Of a DNA stretch of 64,000 nucleotides, positions 63,397-64,000 are shown one piece after another (position 1 is the stretch's first letter; the number at the start of each line of letters is the position of its first letter). The position numbers were made by a program, and so were the translations under genes. A model generated the notes under the pieces. That model searched no databases, was not told the origin of the DNA, and was given only the letters and a program-made list of their open reading frames with translations. Source of the stretch: Mucilaginibacter sp. (lineage in GTDB: Bacteria > Bacteroidota > Bacteroidia > Sphingobacteriales > Sphingobacteriaceae); contig JAQBOV010000005.1 in assembly GCA_028287895.1 (NCBI GenBank), positions 124,001 to 188,000 on the forward strand, in the 5' to 3' direction.

Positions 63397-63984
63397 ATGA
63401 ATATCAGAAAGATCACCCCGTCGCAAATTTTTACGGTATTGCTGGTTCTGTTTACCATCGTATACCTTTACAGCGCCAGGGTAAAAAGCTGGGCGATCAT
63501 GGGTTTGCTGCTTCTGGGTTTTTATAAGCCACCTATCCCGCAGGTAAAACCGGGCGAAAAATTACCGCAGGCCCCTGCTCTGATCGTGCAAAACACCGAT
63601 GGTAAAGTAATTGATCTGCAGCAGCAAAAGGGCAAGGTGGTCTTTATCAACTTTTGGGCCACATGGTGCCCGCCCTGCCTTGCAGAACTACCATCCATAA
63701 ATGATTTTTACCAAAAGGTAAAAGACCAGCCCAACATTGTTTTTCTTTCAGTTGATGTGGATCATGACCTGGCAAAATCATCACTGTTTCTTCAAAAAAA
63801 GGGTTACCCGTTTCCTGTATATGCCGGCACGCTGAACAGGCTGCCTTCCCAATTTTTTTCGGGCAGCATACCCACCACTTTGGTTATCGATAAAAAAGGC
63901 TTCGTGGTATTTAATCATACCAGCGGGGCCAATTACGATGATGATCAATTTGCGCAATATGTTATCGGGCTGAGCAAGCAATAA
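63397..63984 (+). CDS. TlpA-type thioredoxin-like protein
   Basis: One N-terminal transmembrane helix (SQIFTVLLVLFTIVYLYSA) and a second hydrophobic stretch, then a thioredoxin fold with active site WATWCPPC (C91, C94) and the TlpA features FLSVDVDHD and GSIPTTLVIDKKG with a cis-proline. 195 aa is typical. Anchored in the inner membrane facing the periplasm; probably reduces or oxidises thiols in cytochrome or metalloprotein maturation. Confidence 0.9.
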   Translation: MNIRKITPSQIFTVLLVLFTIVYLYSARVKSWAIMGLLLLGFYKPPIPQVKPGEKLPQAPALIVQNTDGKVIDLQQQKGKVVFINFWATWCPPCLAELPSINDFYQKVKDQPNIVFLSVDVDHDLAKSSLFLQKKGYPFPVYAGTLNRLPSQFFSGSIPTTLVIDKKGFVVFNHTSGANYDDDQFAQYVIGLSKQ

Positions 63985-64000
63985 AAGAAAGCTACGCCGG

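Overview
The window looks like chromosomal DNA from a soil- or plant-type Bacteroidota, most likely Sphingobacteriaceae close to Mucilaginibacter or Pedobacter (inference). The signs are type IX secretion (T9SS) C-terminal domains, DUF2723 glycosyltransferases, DUF4403, DUF5996, YceI and DUF3347 families, GH3 and GH16 enzymes, and start regions carrying the Bacteroidota -7 promoter box TAnnTTTG instead of strong Shine-Dalgarno sites. No rRNA, tRNA, CRISPR array, prophage or intact insertion sequence was found. The one clear mobile element is a group IIC intron.

Layout. 1-4.8 kb: kaiC and the start of kaiB, opposite a PA2169-type four-helix protein and a PAS histidine kinase, then a HAD phosphatase. 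5-6.6 kb: an AraC regulator overlapping a DUF983 gene. 6.7-16.9 kb: two near-identical DUF2723 membrane glycosyltransferases flanking a T9SS-sorted propeller/Ig-like surface protein. 17-20.5 kb: small membrane proteins, a lone receiver protein, a metallophosphoesterase and a secreted GH16 glucanase. 20.5-22.4 kb: the group IIC intron, inserted between the GH16 stop codon and a terminator that GH16 shared with a small His-rich lipoprotein. 22.8-28.4 kb: a decayed NHL/Ig gene, small proteins, a VOC protein, a methyltransferase and an ABC exporter. 28.5-36.9 kb: YceI, DUF2147, a GH3 glycosidase, a truncated oxidoreductase, a ROK regulator, an NAD(P)-binding protein, a second HAD phosphatase and DUF3347. 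36.9-40 kb: a LytTR response regulator beside three tandem paralogous secreted proteins, two of which also share a duplicated ~200-bp upstream region. 40-46 kb: Cys-rich and frameshifted small genes, DUF5996, a TAT-exported Gfo/Idh/MocA oxidoreductase, an NRPS remnant, a TPR protein and a cell-wall amidase. 46.5-48.6 kb: selU-selD for 2-selenouridine in tRNA. 48.7-55.3 kb: carboxylesterase, DUF3606, phosphoesterase, DUF4403 lipoprotein, a membrane protein and a histidine kinase. 55.6-59.1 kb: an arsenic operon arsR-arsM-arsN2-arsC-acr3 with ArsR-type palindromes. 59-64 kb: a damaged radical SAM gene, an outer-membrane barrel, an HTH regulator, a patatin and a TlpA-like thioredoxin.

How genes work together. 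The ars operon is a full detoxification route: sensing, As(V) reduction, As(III) efflux, methylation and probable acetylation of organoarsenicals. SelD supplies selenophosphate to SelU. The GH16 and GH3 enzymes and the Gfo/Idh protein fit polysaccharide use. The DUF2723 pair may modify exported surface proteins such as the T9SS protein between them (inference).

The window is rich in broken genes: a secreted peptide gene, the NHL/Ig gene, a fused oxidoreductase/AraC remnant, a frameshifted Cys-containing gene, an NRPS adenylation domain with its middle deleted, a second arsC fragment and a radical SAM gene lacking a cluster cysteine. No complete novel system is certain. The strongest leads are the intron's placement, the glycosyltransferase/T9SS sandwich and the tandem triplet with its duplicated promoter.
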